NCBI GenBank assembly: GCA_041905525.1
Contig: JAYRKY010000004.1
Location: forward strand, 164,892 to 228,891
Length of the DNA: 64,000 bases
Source of the DNA: SHVO01 sp041905525
GTDB taxonomy: Bacteria; Pseudomonadota; Alphaproteobacteria; Rhodospirillales; Rhodospirillaceae
Reading direction: 5' to 3'
A program made the translations under genes and the position numbers. Below are positions 33,481-41,514 of the stretch, in pieces. The notes under the pieces are model-generated. The model saw only the letters and a list, made by a program, of their open reading frames with translations, had not been told where the DNA came from and did no database searches. How positions within the stretch are numbered: the stretch's first letter is position 1; every line of letters begins with the position of its first letter.

Positions 33481-33671
33481 CGTACTGGTGCATACCCCAG
33501 GCGCGAGGAAGCTCGTGCAGAAGGATTGCTAGCGTTTGTTCAAAGAACGCTCTGGTTTTCGGCGAACTCCTGATCAAGCAGTTGCTGTGCTGATGCCAAG
33601 GCTGTGCAGGCCCCGGGCGGTCGGGGGACGGATGTTTTCACAGCCAATGTTTGCGAAGGATTGAAATCAGT

Positions 33672-33887
33672 ATGTCGGACTCGCTTGAACCCACGATCCG
33701 GGCCGCCATCCTCGCGGAGCGATTGGAGGGCCACGAACGCATTTATGCGGAGCGCTATGGCGAAATCACCAAGTCCTTCGATCGCGTCCACAGCCGGCTG
33801 GACTGGATTATGCGCTGCGTCCTTGGTCTCCTGGCGGCGATGCTGGGGTGGGTCGTCACCAATGGCGTTCCCTGGCTGACGCGGTAG
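33672..33887 (+). CDS. holin-like / XhlA-like small membrane protein
   Basis: 71 residues. A charged amphipathic N-terminal part (EPTIRAAILAERLEGHERIY, then YGEITKSFDRVHSRLDWI) precedes one C-terminal membrane helix (CVLGLLAAMLGWVVTNGV). This layout resembles XhlA-type and other class III lysis proteins. It is the first gene of a run of small genes leading to the endolysin. The ATG at 33672 has AAGGA 12 bases upstream. Holin activity is inferred from position and topology. Confidence 0.6.
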   Translation: MSDSLEPTIRAAILAERLEGHERIYAERYGEITKSFDRVHSRLDWIMRCVLGLLAAMLGWVVTNGVPWLTR

Positions 33888-33892
33888 CATCG

Positions 33893-34081
33893 ATGCCGCC
33901 CGCCCGTTCACGGCCCGCCGTCATCGAGATCGTGCGGCGCGGCAAAACCTTCGCCTACGATCTGGCCGATTTCAAAGACTGGGCCTTGCTGTTCGACAAC
34001 GCCGTGCTCGAAGTCAAATGTCGCGACGGCATATCCACCTATTGGCCGATCGACTCCATCACCTACTGGCGCGTGCGCTAA
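33893..34081 (+). CDS. small hypothetical protein
   Basis: 62 residues (AVIEIVRRGKTFAYDLADFK, ending TYWPIDSITYWRVR), a compact beta-rich soluble protein with no known match. It starts 5 bp after the holin-like gene, in the same operon. Confidence 0.55.
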   Translation: MPPARSRPAVIEIVRRGKTFAYDLADFKDWALLFDNAVLEVKCRDGISTYWPIDSITYWRVR

Positions 34082-34104
34082 TCTCACTTCAAAGAGGAGC
34101 CTTC

Positions 34105-34341
34105 ATGGGCAAAGTCATAGAATTAAAGACGGCAACAACGGTCGCAATTCCACCCGAGCAAATTCTTCATGCGGCCCTCGCGGCCCACCTTACCGAAGCC
34201 GTCGTCATCGGACAGAAGCCCGATGGGACGGTGTACTTCGCCATGAGCACCGCAGAGGTTCCCGGCGTTAACTGGATGCTCGATTGCGCGAAGCGTCTGC
34301 TCATGGACGGCATTATCGATGACGAGGGCTGCCATGGCTGA
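34105..34341 (+). CDS. small hypothetical protein
   Basis: 78 residues. VVIGQKPDGTVYFAMSTAEV and MLDCAKRLLMDGI suggest a small alpha/beta protein; similar short proteins with this layout occur in phage genomes but I cannot name a family. GAGGAG lies 5 bases before the ATG. Its last 8 bp overlap the next start. Confidence 0.65.
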   Translation: MGKVIELKTATTVAIPPEQILHAALAAHLTEAVVIGQKPDGTVYFAMSTAEVPGVNWMLDCAKRLLMDGIIDDEGCHG

Positions 34342-34558
34342 TGTTCACATTCTTTTTCTGAGCCTTCTGGCAAAAACCCTGACGTTTGGTGTCGCGGCGG
34401 CGTCGCTTTACAAAGTCGGCCTGTTTTACGACGCCAAGAACAAGATCGACTGGGAGCGCGTCTATGACCGCATGGAAGCTGATCCGGCGGCGATGTCTCG
34501 TTACTTTGGCCTTCGTGTTCTTGCCTTCGCCGTGCTGGCCGCATGGATTTACGGATAA
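34334..34558 (+). CDS. small two-helix membrane protein (holin candidate)
   Basis: 74 residues. One membrane helix at about 5-25 (LFLSLLAKTLTFGVAAASLY), a charged middle (DAKNKIDWERVYDRME) and a second helix at the C-terminus (LRVLAFAVLAAWIYG). Two short helices ahead of an endolysin fit a holin or pinholin. It overlaps the preceding gene by 8 bp, and the endolysin gene begins inside it in another frame. Confidence 0.6.
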   Translation: MADVHILFLSLLAKTLTFGVAAASLYKVGLFYDAKNKIDWERVYDRMEADPAAMSRYFGLRVLAFAVLAAWIYG

Positions 34559-35042
34559 GTACGACCGGCCGATCCAACAGGCGGTGAAACGCTGGTGGCC
34601 CGATCTGCCCGCGTGGCGTCTCTGGAAGGCGCAGCTTTATCAAGAGTCGTGCCTCGACCCCTCGGCTGTTTCCGCCGCCGACGCGCGAGGACTGGCGCAA
34701 TTCATGCCGGCGACGTGGAACGACGTTACGCGCGCGCTGCGTATGGCCGGTTCACCTCACGAGGACATCGCCATCGACGCAGGCGCTTACTATATGGCCC
34801 GGCTGAGGCAAACGTGGCGGCGGGAGCGAACGCCGATGGAGCGCAATGACCTCGCCCAGGCCTCCTATAACGCCGGTGTGGGCAACATCCTTAAGGCGCA
34901 GGCTTTCTGCGGCGACGCGCGGTTGTGGCCCACGATCAGCACCTGCCTGCCGCGTGTTACGGGCACCCGTAACGCGCAAGAGACGGTCACCTATGTCGCG
35001 CGTATTCACCGCTGGTGGCGAGAGATGGAGACGATGCCATGA
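34464..35042 (+). CDS. phage endolysin, secreted SLT-type transglycosylase
   Basis: 192 residues. The SLT domain is complete: catalytic Glu in LYQES, ADARGLAQFMPATW, AGAYYMARL and ASYNAGVGNI. It cleaves peptidoglycan glycan strands. I place the start at ATG 34464 because GGGAG lies 7 bases upstream and the product then begins with a basic, hydrophobic segment (KLIRRRCLVTLAFVFL) that can serve as a Sec or SAR signal. That start is 95 bp inside the holin candidate. Starts at GTG 34515 or TTG 34521 would drop the signal. Its stop overlaps the Rz start (ATGA). Confidence 0.85.
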   Translation: MTAWKLIRRRCLVTLAFVFLPSPCWPHGFTDKYDRPIQQAVKRWWPDLPAWRLWKAQLYQESCLDPSAVSAADARGLAQFMPATWNDVTRALRMAGSPHEDIAIDAGAYYMARLRQTWRRERTPMERNDLAQASYNAGVGNILKAQAFCGDARLWPTISTCLPRVTGTRNAQETVTYVARIHRWWREMETMP

Positions 35043-35455
35043 GCATGTGGTCACCGATATCTTCACGCCTTGCGCTCGGTCTCATCTGCTTAAGCGTCAT
35101 CGCAGGTCTGTGGATCCGAGGCGACCATTACGCGCAACGGGCGCGAACCAGCGAAACGCTTTTGCGATCGGCCGTCGCCATCGGCAACGCGAATGCGGAC
35201 TTGGCGCAACTCCAAACCGGTCTCACTCGGAGGGCGGACGCGGTGGTGGCGCTCAACGTTCTGAAGAAGCAAACCCTTCGCCGCACCTCGGACGCACGAC
35301 GAATGGAGATCGCCCATGCGCCACCAGATGAAGACGGCCCTTTGGCTCCTGTGTTGCGCCGTCAGCTTGAGCGCCTGCCACTCCGCGCAAGTTCGGACGC
35401 GCCTGGTGGCGATGCCGCCGGCGGCCGTTCCGCAAACCCTGCTATCGCCTACTGA
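35039..35455 (+). CDS. Rz-like i-spanin
   Basis: 138 residues. An N-terminal membrane helix (about 8-27, LALGLICLSVIAGLWIRG) is followed by a periplasmic helical domain (about 28-90) and a low-complexity end, the layout of inner-membrane spanins. ATGA overlap with the endolysin gene couples translation. The Rz1-like lipoprotein gene begins inside it in another frame. The pair spans the periplasm and disrupts the outer membrane in the last lysis step. Confidence 0.75.
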   Translation: MSMWSPISSRLALGLICLSVIAGLWIRGDHYAQRARTSETLLRSAVAIGNANADLAQLQTGLTRRADAVVALNVLKKQTLRRTSDARRMEIAHAPPDEDGPLAPVLRRQLERLPLRASSDAPGGDAAGGRSANPAIAY

Positions 35456-35612
35456 GGGCCCGTATCGACCGGCGGAGGGCGCCACGCAGCGGGATGCGGC
35501 GCTCGTCATCGAGGACTTCATCGAAGCACTTTCCGCCTGTAACGCCGACAAGGCATCGATTGCAGTGCTGCTGAGAGACTATGAATCTCTCTTGGCGGGC
35601 CAACGTCACTGA
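35316..35612 (+). CDS. Rz1-like o-spanin lipoprotein
   Basis: 98 residues. The signal LWLLCCAVSLSAC ends in the lipobox LSAC, giving an outer-membrane lipoprotein, and a Pro-rich stretch follows (PPAAVPQTLLSPTEGPYRP). It starts at ATG 35316 with GGAG 7 bases upstream, 140 bp before the end of the Rz-like gene and in a different frame, the classic overlapped Rz/Rz1 arrangement. Its end overlaps the convergent glycan gene by 7 bp. Confidence 0.78.
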   Translation: MRHQMKTALWLLCCAVSLSACHSAQVRTRLVAMPPAAVPQTLLSPTEGPYRPAEGATQRDAALVIEDFIEALSACNADKASIAVLLRDYESLLAGQRH

Positions 35613-37960
35613 TGAGGCGCGTAAAGCGCGGCATGAGCGGCGGACACGCGCTCGGACGAGAAATCCCGCTCCATGTGGGCACGCGCGGCTTGGACAAACT
35701 GACCGCGTTCCGTGGGATGCTCCATCATCCACTGCATCGCATCGGCCAACGCCGCGGCATCTCCCGGCGGCACGATGAGTCCCGTGTGACGGTCGATAAC
35801 GATTTCAGTACTTCCTGGAATGTCGGTGGCGATCATCGCGCGACCGGAGGCGGCCGCTTCCGACAACGCGCGCGGCAAACCCTCACCGCCCAACGATGGA
35901 AGAATCAAAACATGACATGCGGTGAGATAGGGGCGCACATCGGGAACCTGTCCGGCGAAGACAAGACCGGGACGGGTACCCCACTCCTCAAGAATATTTT
36001 CCGGCACCGACGAGGGGTTTTCCGGGTCGGGTGATCCGCAGATGGTGAGTTCGGCCGCAAGGCCTCGCTCCCGCAAGAGCCGGAACGCCTCAACAAGTAC
36101 GTGGATGCCCTTCATATAGAGAAGACGGCCGATCACCAGAAAACGAAAGGGTTGCTCAGGTGGGGCGGGGAGTGGGCGGAATGCGTTGAGGTCGATCCCC
36201 GTGCCGTGGATCAGGCGCAGGCTTTGGGGTGCTACGCCCATTCGCTCCCGCACAACAGCAAGGTCCCGGCTGTTAATGAGGAGGATCAGCCCCTGATTGA
36301 GGCGCGTGGACAGTTTCAGGACCGCGCCGCAGATCCTCTGCGCGAACCGGGCGATGAGCGCGCGGCTCAAGAAAAGAAATCCAAAACCGTGAATGGCGTT
36401 GATGACCCGGATGTCCCGCCCCGTCGCGGCGAGAGAACCCAGCACCGAAGGCTTTATCGCGATGTTGTGGAGCACGGTGGGGTTAACGGCGGCGAGCAGT
36501 CCCCCGACGCGGATCAGGTCTGGAATGAAATACGACATCGAGACAAGCAGCGACGGCGAGCGTTTCCAATCGAAGGGGATGATCGTCAGTTCGCCCGCCG
36601 CGCGCGCGTTATCGCCGGGCCGGCACCGGCCCGCGACAATAATCTCGTAGCCCTGCGCCCGTGCGCCCTGGATGAGTTCCTTCCGCAAGGCGTCGAAAAA
36701 GTAGAACTCCGTCACGAGGAAGAGCAGACGTTTGGGCCGCTCGGCGGGACGGGTGACATTCACGGCGAATGTCAGCGTGGCGCCGGTGAGGCCGAGAACC
36801 GCGAGCCACCATCCCTGCCACACCCCAAAGCTCAAGGACCACAGAACGGCGCTGACCGTAATCGTCGCACACACGGTCGCAAGCGGTAGGCGGCCAATAT
36901 CGCTCGCGAGAAGGCGCGAGAACCCGAGTGCGAACGTGCCTACTAGCAGCGCCACTCCAGCCAGTCCGAGTTCGAGCCAGATTTGCAGCATCCCGTTATG
37001 CGGGTGCAGGAACGTGGTTTTGCCTTCGAACGACGGCAACATCGTGGCCGACCCGCCAAGAACGCGGGCGGAGTCAAATCCATGGCCCGATACGATCCGG
37101 CTTTGGATCAACTCGTTCACATAGCGCCAGATCTCGACGCGGTACCCCCAATTCGGATCCACGTTGGCGATCAGCCATTGGTGCAACCCGGCGCCGGCCG
37201 CGCTCTGCGCGAAGTTTCCCCACGCCAGCATCACGATGACCATCGCCGTCATCAGGCCCGCCGCGGCCACTCTTCCCCCCAGTAAAACCAGCCCCATCAC
37301 GATCGACCCGGACAGGATCGCGACCACTTCCGCATCCATCGGATAAGCCACGCTGACGGCCAGCGTAAGCGCGATCCAGAGTGGGTAGGCGATCAGTGCG
37401 CCAAGATATCGCGATAAAACGGCCGCGCACGCGAAAGACGTCGTGCACAACAGTACCAACCCGCCAGACAGCGTCGTGAGTCGTTGAAAGACGGTGTCGA
37501 GCGGACGGTCGAGACCGATTAACGCACCGCCGCTTGCGCGTTCGACGATCAGCAGGGCAAGTAGAGCCGTGGCCGCGCCGAGGAGGCCCGGCATGAACCG
37601 CCGATTGGCCTCGTAGGGCCGAACGGCAATCAGCCCGGACATCAAGGCTCCCACCAGGATCGCCGCGAGGGCCTTTAACAAAGGCGTCCACGGCAGGTGT
37701 GGCGCCCAAAACACCGAAAGGGCGGTCCAAATGAGAAATACCGCGCCGCAGAGAGAGGCGGGTGCAAGTACCAGGGATCGCAAGGACGCGCGCCGCTCAC
37801 CGTCGGCAAGCAGCGCGAACGTACCCAAAATCGACGTTACAACAGCGACATCGCGGCTCCACGCAATCAGCGGAATCGTTGCGAAGGTCAACACGGCCAG
37901 CAAGCGCGCAAGGCGCGGCGTGCGGCCATCGTGGGCCGAGGTGTCTTCAGGGCTAACCAC
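35606..37960 (-). CDS. O-antigen ligase/polymerase-GT4 fusion
   Basis: 784 residues. Residues about 15-405 form a polytopic membrane domain with around eleven helices; the periplasmic loop with FLHPHNGMLQIWLELGLAGV is the O-antigen ligase/polymerase (Wzy_C) signature. Residues about 415-784 are a GT4 glycosyltransferase: FLVTEFYFF, NAIHGFGFLF, LIHGTGIDLNAF, FLVIGRLLYMKGIH and EGLPRALSEAAASG. Fusion of the two in one chain is unusual. It starts near the end of the next upstream gene (8-bp overlap with 37953), so it is last in a minus-strand glycan operon. Confidence 0.85.
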   Translation of the reverse strand: MVSPEDTSAHDGRTPRLARLLAVLTFATIPLIAWSRDVAVVTSILGTFALLADGERRASLRSLVLAPASLCGAVFLIWTALSVFWAPHLPWTPLLKALAAILVGALMSGLIAVRPYEANRRFMPGLLGAATALLALLIVERASGGALIGLDRPLDTVFQRLTTLSGGLVLLCTTSFACAAVLSRYLGALIAYPLWIALTLAVSVAYPMDAEVVAILSGSIVMGLVLLGGRVAAAGLMTAMVIVMLAWGNFAQSAAGAGLHQWLIANVDPNWGYRVEIWRYVNELIQSRIVSGHGFDSARVLGGSATMLPSFEGKTTFLHPHNGMLQIWLELGLAGVALLVGTFALGFSRLLASDIGRLPLATVCATITVSAVLWSLSFGVWQGWWLAVLGLTGATLTFAVNVTRPAERPKRLLFLVTEFYFFDALRKELIQGARAQGYEIIVAGRCRPGDNARAAGELTIIPFDWKRSPSLLVSMSYFIPDLIRVGGLLAAVNPTVLHNIAIKPSVLGSLAATGRDIRVINAIHGFGFLFLSRALIARFAQRICGAVLKLSTRLNQGLILLINSRDLAVVRERMGVAPQSLRLIHGTGIDLNAFRPLPAPPEQPFRFLVIGRLLYMKGIHVLVEAFRLLRERGLAAELTICGSPDPENPSSVPENILEEWGTRPGLVFAGQVPDVRPYLTACHVLILPSLGGEGLPRALSEAAASGRAMIATDIPGSTEIVIDRHTGLIVPPGDAAALADAMQWMMEHPTERGQFVQAARAHMERDFSSERVSAAHAALYAPHQ

Positions 37961-39002
37961 GCGAACAGCTCTCGAGGATGTGGTGGATCTGGGCCGCGGC
38001 TATGGCGGTATCGTACTTCGCTTCCGCGCGCCGCCGGCTTTCATGTCCTTGCTGCATCAGGAGAGCATGGTCTTCGTAAAGTTGGCGCAGCCGGCTGTAC
38101 CAGTCGTCCGCGGTGCGGCAGTGGAAGCCTGTCACTCTATCCTCCACGATCTCAGCCGCAATTCCGACCGGAGACGTGAGGGTGGGCTTTCCAGCCGCCA
38201 TGTACTGGATGATCTTGTAACCGCTTTTCCCACGCGTCCAGGGCGTGTCTTCCAACGGACAAAGTCCAAGCGAAAGGCGCGGAAGCGCCGCGCGCTCGGC
38301 CTCTTCACTCCAGGTCATCCGTTCTCCGGGTAAGTCGGGGTATTGGTCCGGGTCCATTCCAATGAAGACCGCGCGTGCTTGCGTCTCGGCGAGGAAACGC
38401 GCCAGCGGCTCGCGCAGGATATGGAGAGATTGGTTGGCCGTCATCGGCGTGCCGATCCATCCGACGGTAAACGGGTGTTGCGCCGGCGAAGTCACCGGAA
38501 GAGCCGATGTGTCCACGGCGCTATAGACGAGATGCACATTGCGGCCGCCGGACTCGCGGACATAAGTGGCCATCGCCGGACTTCCGACCGTAACGGCGTC
38601 GGCGCGTCGCATCAGCTTTTCGATCTTACCGGCGCAAAAAAGCTTGTCCTTATAATAGAGATGCTGCGCATCGTCGAAATCGATCAGGAGCTTCCTGCCG
38701 CCGATGAGGCCGGCCTCCACCATGTAGGGCAGGAAGGGAAACAACTCCTGCTGCAACCAAATAATGTCGCCGGTCGCGCCGAGGGTTGCCCCGACACGTC
38801 GCGCGAATGCGCGCGCCAGCCTGAGGGGTGAGCGGCGGCCATCCCGGTAGAGGCGCCGTAGGTCTGAGTCGTCGAAGAGGGATTGCACATGCACGGTCCA
38901 GCCTTCCCGTTCCAAGGCCGGAATATATTGCAGAACGCGGACCCTGCTGCTTGCGCCGAGGCGATCGTACCGCGTCAGAGCGAGGATCGACTTATTCGTC
39001 AC
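37953..39002 (-). CDS. GT4-like glycosyltransferase
   Basis: 349 residues. LALTRYDRLGASSRVRVLQYIPALE at the N-terminus and the C-terminal SGYKIIQYMAAGKPTLTSPVG (donor-binding Glu-like region replaced by KIIQY) show a GT-B fold of the GT4 type. GTG at 39002 is the start: it overlaps the stop of the upstream GT2 gene as GTGA and has GAGG 5 bases ahead. Middle gene of the operon. Probably adds a sugar to a lipid-linked surface glycan. Confidence 0.85.
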   Translation of the reverse strand: MTNKSILALTRYDRLGASSRVRVLQYIPALEREGWTVHVQSLFDDSDLRRLYRDGRRSPLRLARAFARRVGATLGATGDIIWLQQELFPFLPYMVEAGLIGGRKLLIDFDDAQHLYYKDKLFCAGKIEKLMRRADAVTVGSPAMATYVRESGGRNVHLVYSAVDTSALPVTSPAQHPFTVGWIGTPMTANQSLHILREPLARFLAETQARAVFIGMDPDQYPDLPGERMTWSEEAERAALPRLSLGLCPLEDTPWTRGKSGYKIIQYMAAGKPTLTSPVGIAAEIVEDRVTGFHCRTADDWYSRLRQLYEDHALLMQQGHESRRRAEAKYDTAIAAAQIHHILESCSRG

Positions 39003-39934
39003 CCTTGCCTCGCAGGCGCCATGCGGACGGGGTTCACGCCGGTGACGAGACTTTTCAGGAGCAGCCCATATGCGCGCAAGACCGCGATGCCGGTAATGCT
39101 CTTTCCCCCAACCCACGTCGCCAGCAAGCGCAAGGGCAATTCCCCGACAAAACTAAGCAGAACGAGCATGGCCTCCGAGAATATGCCGAAGTGGAGACGG
39201 GCGTAGGTGAACCTGCTGCGCAAAAAAAGCGCGAGGGACATCCCCGTATCCTGTGAACTGGAGACGCGCCCGATGTGAGTGGCGCGGGCCGATGTAAGAT
39301 AGTACGTCGCATATCCGCGTGCGGCGGCGCGGGCGCAAAGGTCGACGTCTTCATAGTAGAGAAAGAAGCGGGCATCGAAGCCGGTAAGCTCGCTGAACAC
39401 GGCCCGCCGGATCATCAGCACCGCGCCCATGACCTGCCCGACGCTCCCGCTGCGCGCATGGTCGTCAGCTGGAAGAAAACCCCGGGTCAAACCAAGCGTC
39501 CGGGTGGCGAGGTTAATCCGCGTCGGCAGCGGGGCGCAGGTTTCGGCGATGCGGCCGTCGTTCCCTTCGATGGCAGGGCCAATAATTCCAATGTCCGCAT
39601 TGGCCGGCTCAGCCATGAAGGCTACAACGTGTTTGAAGTAGCCGGGATGTAGCAGCGCGTCGGGGTTCAGGAAAAGGATGAGGGGCGCATCACCGAGGGC
39701 GGCGCCCTGGTTGCAGGCCGCGCCAAATCCGACGTTGGTGTCATTGTGCATACATATCGCGGGGCCGCGCTCATGCACGCTGGCCTCGAGCTCCTGGGCG
39801 TTATCGCGGTTATTGACGACAATCACCTTCACCTGCAAGCCATCGGCGCGCGCGACCTGATGCACCGCCTCGACACAAGCTGCCGTGTGGGCCGCTGAGT
39901 TATAATTCACGATGACGACGTCCACTTGGGACAT
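38999..39934 (-). CDS. GT2 glycosyltransferase (WbbL/rhamnosyltransferase-like)
   Basis: 311 residues with a GT-A fold: VVIVNYNSAAHTAACVEA, NVGFGAACNQGA, FLNPDALLHPGYF (DXD-type metal site) and FFLYYEDVDLCARAAARGY. The C-terminal 60 residues are hydrophobic and probably associate with the inner membrane. Close to rhamnosyltransferase WbbL-type proteins. First gene of the three-gene glycan operon; the YheT-like gene is 8 bp upstream on the same strand and may belong to it. Confidence 0.9.
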   Translation of the reverse strand: MSQVDVVIVNYNSAAHTAACVEAVHQVARADGLQVKVIVVNNRDNAQELEASVHERGPAICMHNDTNVGFGAACNQGAALGDAPLILFLNPDALLHPGYFKHVVAFMAEPANADIGIIGPAIEGNDGRIAETCAPLPTRINLATRTLGLTRGFLPADDHARSGSVGQVMGAVLMIRRAVFSELTGFDARFFLYYEDVDLCARAAARGYATYYLTSARATHIGRVSSSQDTGMSLALFLRSRFTYARLHFGIFSEAMLVLLSFVGELPLRLLATWVGGKSITGIAVLRAYGLLLKSLVTGVNPVRMAPARQG

Positions 39935-39942
39935 GTTTGTTT

Positions 39943-40944
39943 TCAGCGCAGTGAGTCGATGTAGGCCGCAATGGCGCGGTCGTGCCAGGGAATTGGGCTG
40001 TCCTTAGCATGGAATCCCACATGGCCTCCACCCGGCGTGACGACCACGGAGAGGGGCCTATCCTTTGGCCAGGCCGACGCTGTGTAAGCGCCCGCCGGGA
40101 TCCAGGGGTCGTCGGCGGCGGCAATGAGGAGAGTCGGCTTTTCGATGTGCGTAAGGCGAGGCCCCGCGGAGCAGCGCGCGTAGTAATCGTCGGCGCCGGC
40201 GAAGCCCCCGAGGGGCGCTACGATCTCGTCGTCAAACTCGTAAAGCGTTCGAACCCGGCGCAGTGCGGGTTCCAGAGGCGTGTCCGCTACGATACACGCC
40301 GTGTCCTGGATAAGCGCCTTCAAAAGGTGCCGCTGATAAATGAGATTCCGCGGCGCCATGATTCGGACTTGAGCCGCCTTCAAGTTGATCGGCGCACAGA
40401 CGGCTGCCGCGCCGATGACGTGATCTAGTCCATCGCCCTCGCCCATGGCTTTCAGCAACATGTTTCCGCCCAGCGAGACCCCAACAAGAAAGAGGCCGCG
40501 CATCTTGAGGTCCGGCGGAAGCGCGGCGAGGGCGCCGCGGAGGTCCTCGCTGCGTCCCGCGTGATAGAAGTGACGACACCGCCCTAGAGAGGGCCCTGCG
40601 TTGCGAAGGTTGAGACGCAGAACAGGAAAGCCGCGCGAAAGGTGATACGCGGCGCTCGCGACGATGTTCCGGCTATCCTCTGATCCGGTGAGTCCGTGTA
40701 TGAGGATCAGAAGCGGGTTTGGCGTCTCAGCGCGCGGAAGATTGAGGGCGCCTGTGAGGACATCGCCGCTACCGTCGCCGAGTGCCAGTCCGAGACGCCG
40801 CGCGGTATAGAGGGATAGATTCGGGCGGCGAAAGAAGAGCGTATTCCGCAAGGTCTGCAGGTCGCCCCCGATCCAGGGAAGGCGCGCCTCAAACGGCGGT
40901 AAGCCATTCAGCGGTCGACCCAGGTTCAGTGGATTATTGTTCAT
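39943..40944 (-). CDS. YheT-like alpha/beta hydrolase
   Basis: 333 residues. The YheT/AB-hydrolase family is shown by DLQTLRNTLFFRRP, LILIHGLTGSEDSRNI, LRNAGPSLGRCRHFYHAGRSED, the nucleophile elbow GVSLGGNMLLK, Asp in AAADDPWIP and His in GGGHVGFH. The triad is complete. Esterase of uncertain substrate. It lies 8 bp before the GT2 gene. Confidence 0.9.
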   Translation of the reverse strand: MNNNPLNLGRPLNGLPPFEARLPWIGGDLQTLRNTLFFRRPNLSLYTARRLGLALGDGSGDVLTGALNLPRAETPNPLLILIHGLTGSEDSRNIVASAAYHLSRGFPVLRLNLRNAGPSLGRCRHFYHAGRSEDLRGALAALPPDLKMRGLFLVGVSLGGNMLLKAMGEGDGLDHVIGAAAVCAPINLKAAQVRIMAPRNLIYQRHLLKALIQDTACIVADTPLEPALRRVRTLYEFDDEIVAPLGGFAGADDYYARCSAGPRLTHIEKPTLLIAAADDPWIPAGAYTASAWPKDRPLSVVVTPGGGHVGFHAKDSPIPWHDRAIAAYIDSLR

Positions 40945-41001
40945 AGTGGTCCCGGGGCGGGTGCGGTAACATGGAAAGGCTCAACGTCGTTCGGGAGCGC
41001 C

Positions 41002-41514
41002 ATGATCCGAGTTTTTCGCGAGTGGTTCCTAGATCAGCTTGCGATGTATGCGGCCTACCACACCGATAGGCGCAATCAGCTTACGCATTATGTCGGTGTT
41101 CCCATCATTATTTTTTCGCTTGTCGCCGCGCTCGTGCAAGTTCCCTTGGGCCCGTCGGTGTCCGTGGCGGGAGTACTCCTGACGGTCTTGCTGCTCGCCT
41201 ACCTCGCGGCAGTTCCCGCAGTGGGCATCGTTGCGTTGCTAGCTTTCCTGCCTCTTTATGCGGCGGCCCTGTATATCGCAGAAGCGGACCTTGCGGTCAG
41301 ATGGGGCGTGATCGCGGCGAGTTTCGTTGGTGGATGGGCGATCCAGTTCATCGGCCACGTCTTCGAGGGCCGCAAACCCGCCTTCTTGACCAATTTGATG
41401 CAAGTTTTCATGGCGCCCGCCTTCTTGGTCGCGGAGGCCATGTTTGCTGCCGGCTTACAACGTGACCTTTCGGAAAATCTGCACGCCCGGTCCCGGAAGT
41501 ACGCCAAAGCTTAG
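41002..41514 (+). CDS. Mpo1-like (DUF962/YGL010w) membrane protein
   Basis: 170 residues with about four membrane helices. FLDQLAMYAAYHTDRRNQLTHYVG and the later QFIGHVFEGRKPAFL contain the conserved histidines of the Mpo1 family, an iron-dependent dioxygenase of 2-hydroxy fatty acids in yeast. GGGAG precedes the ATG. Divergent from the YheT-like gene; its stop abuts the convergent sulfurtransferase gene. Confidence 0.92.
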   Translation: MIRVFREWFLDQLAMYAAYHTDRRNQLTHYVGVPIIIFSLVAALVQVPLGPSVSVAGVLLTVLLLAYLAAVPAVGIVALLAFLPLYAAALYIAEADLAVRWGVIAASFVGGWAIQFIGHVFEGRKPAFLTNLMQVFMAPAFLVAEAMFAAGLQRDLSENLHARSRKYAKA

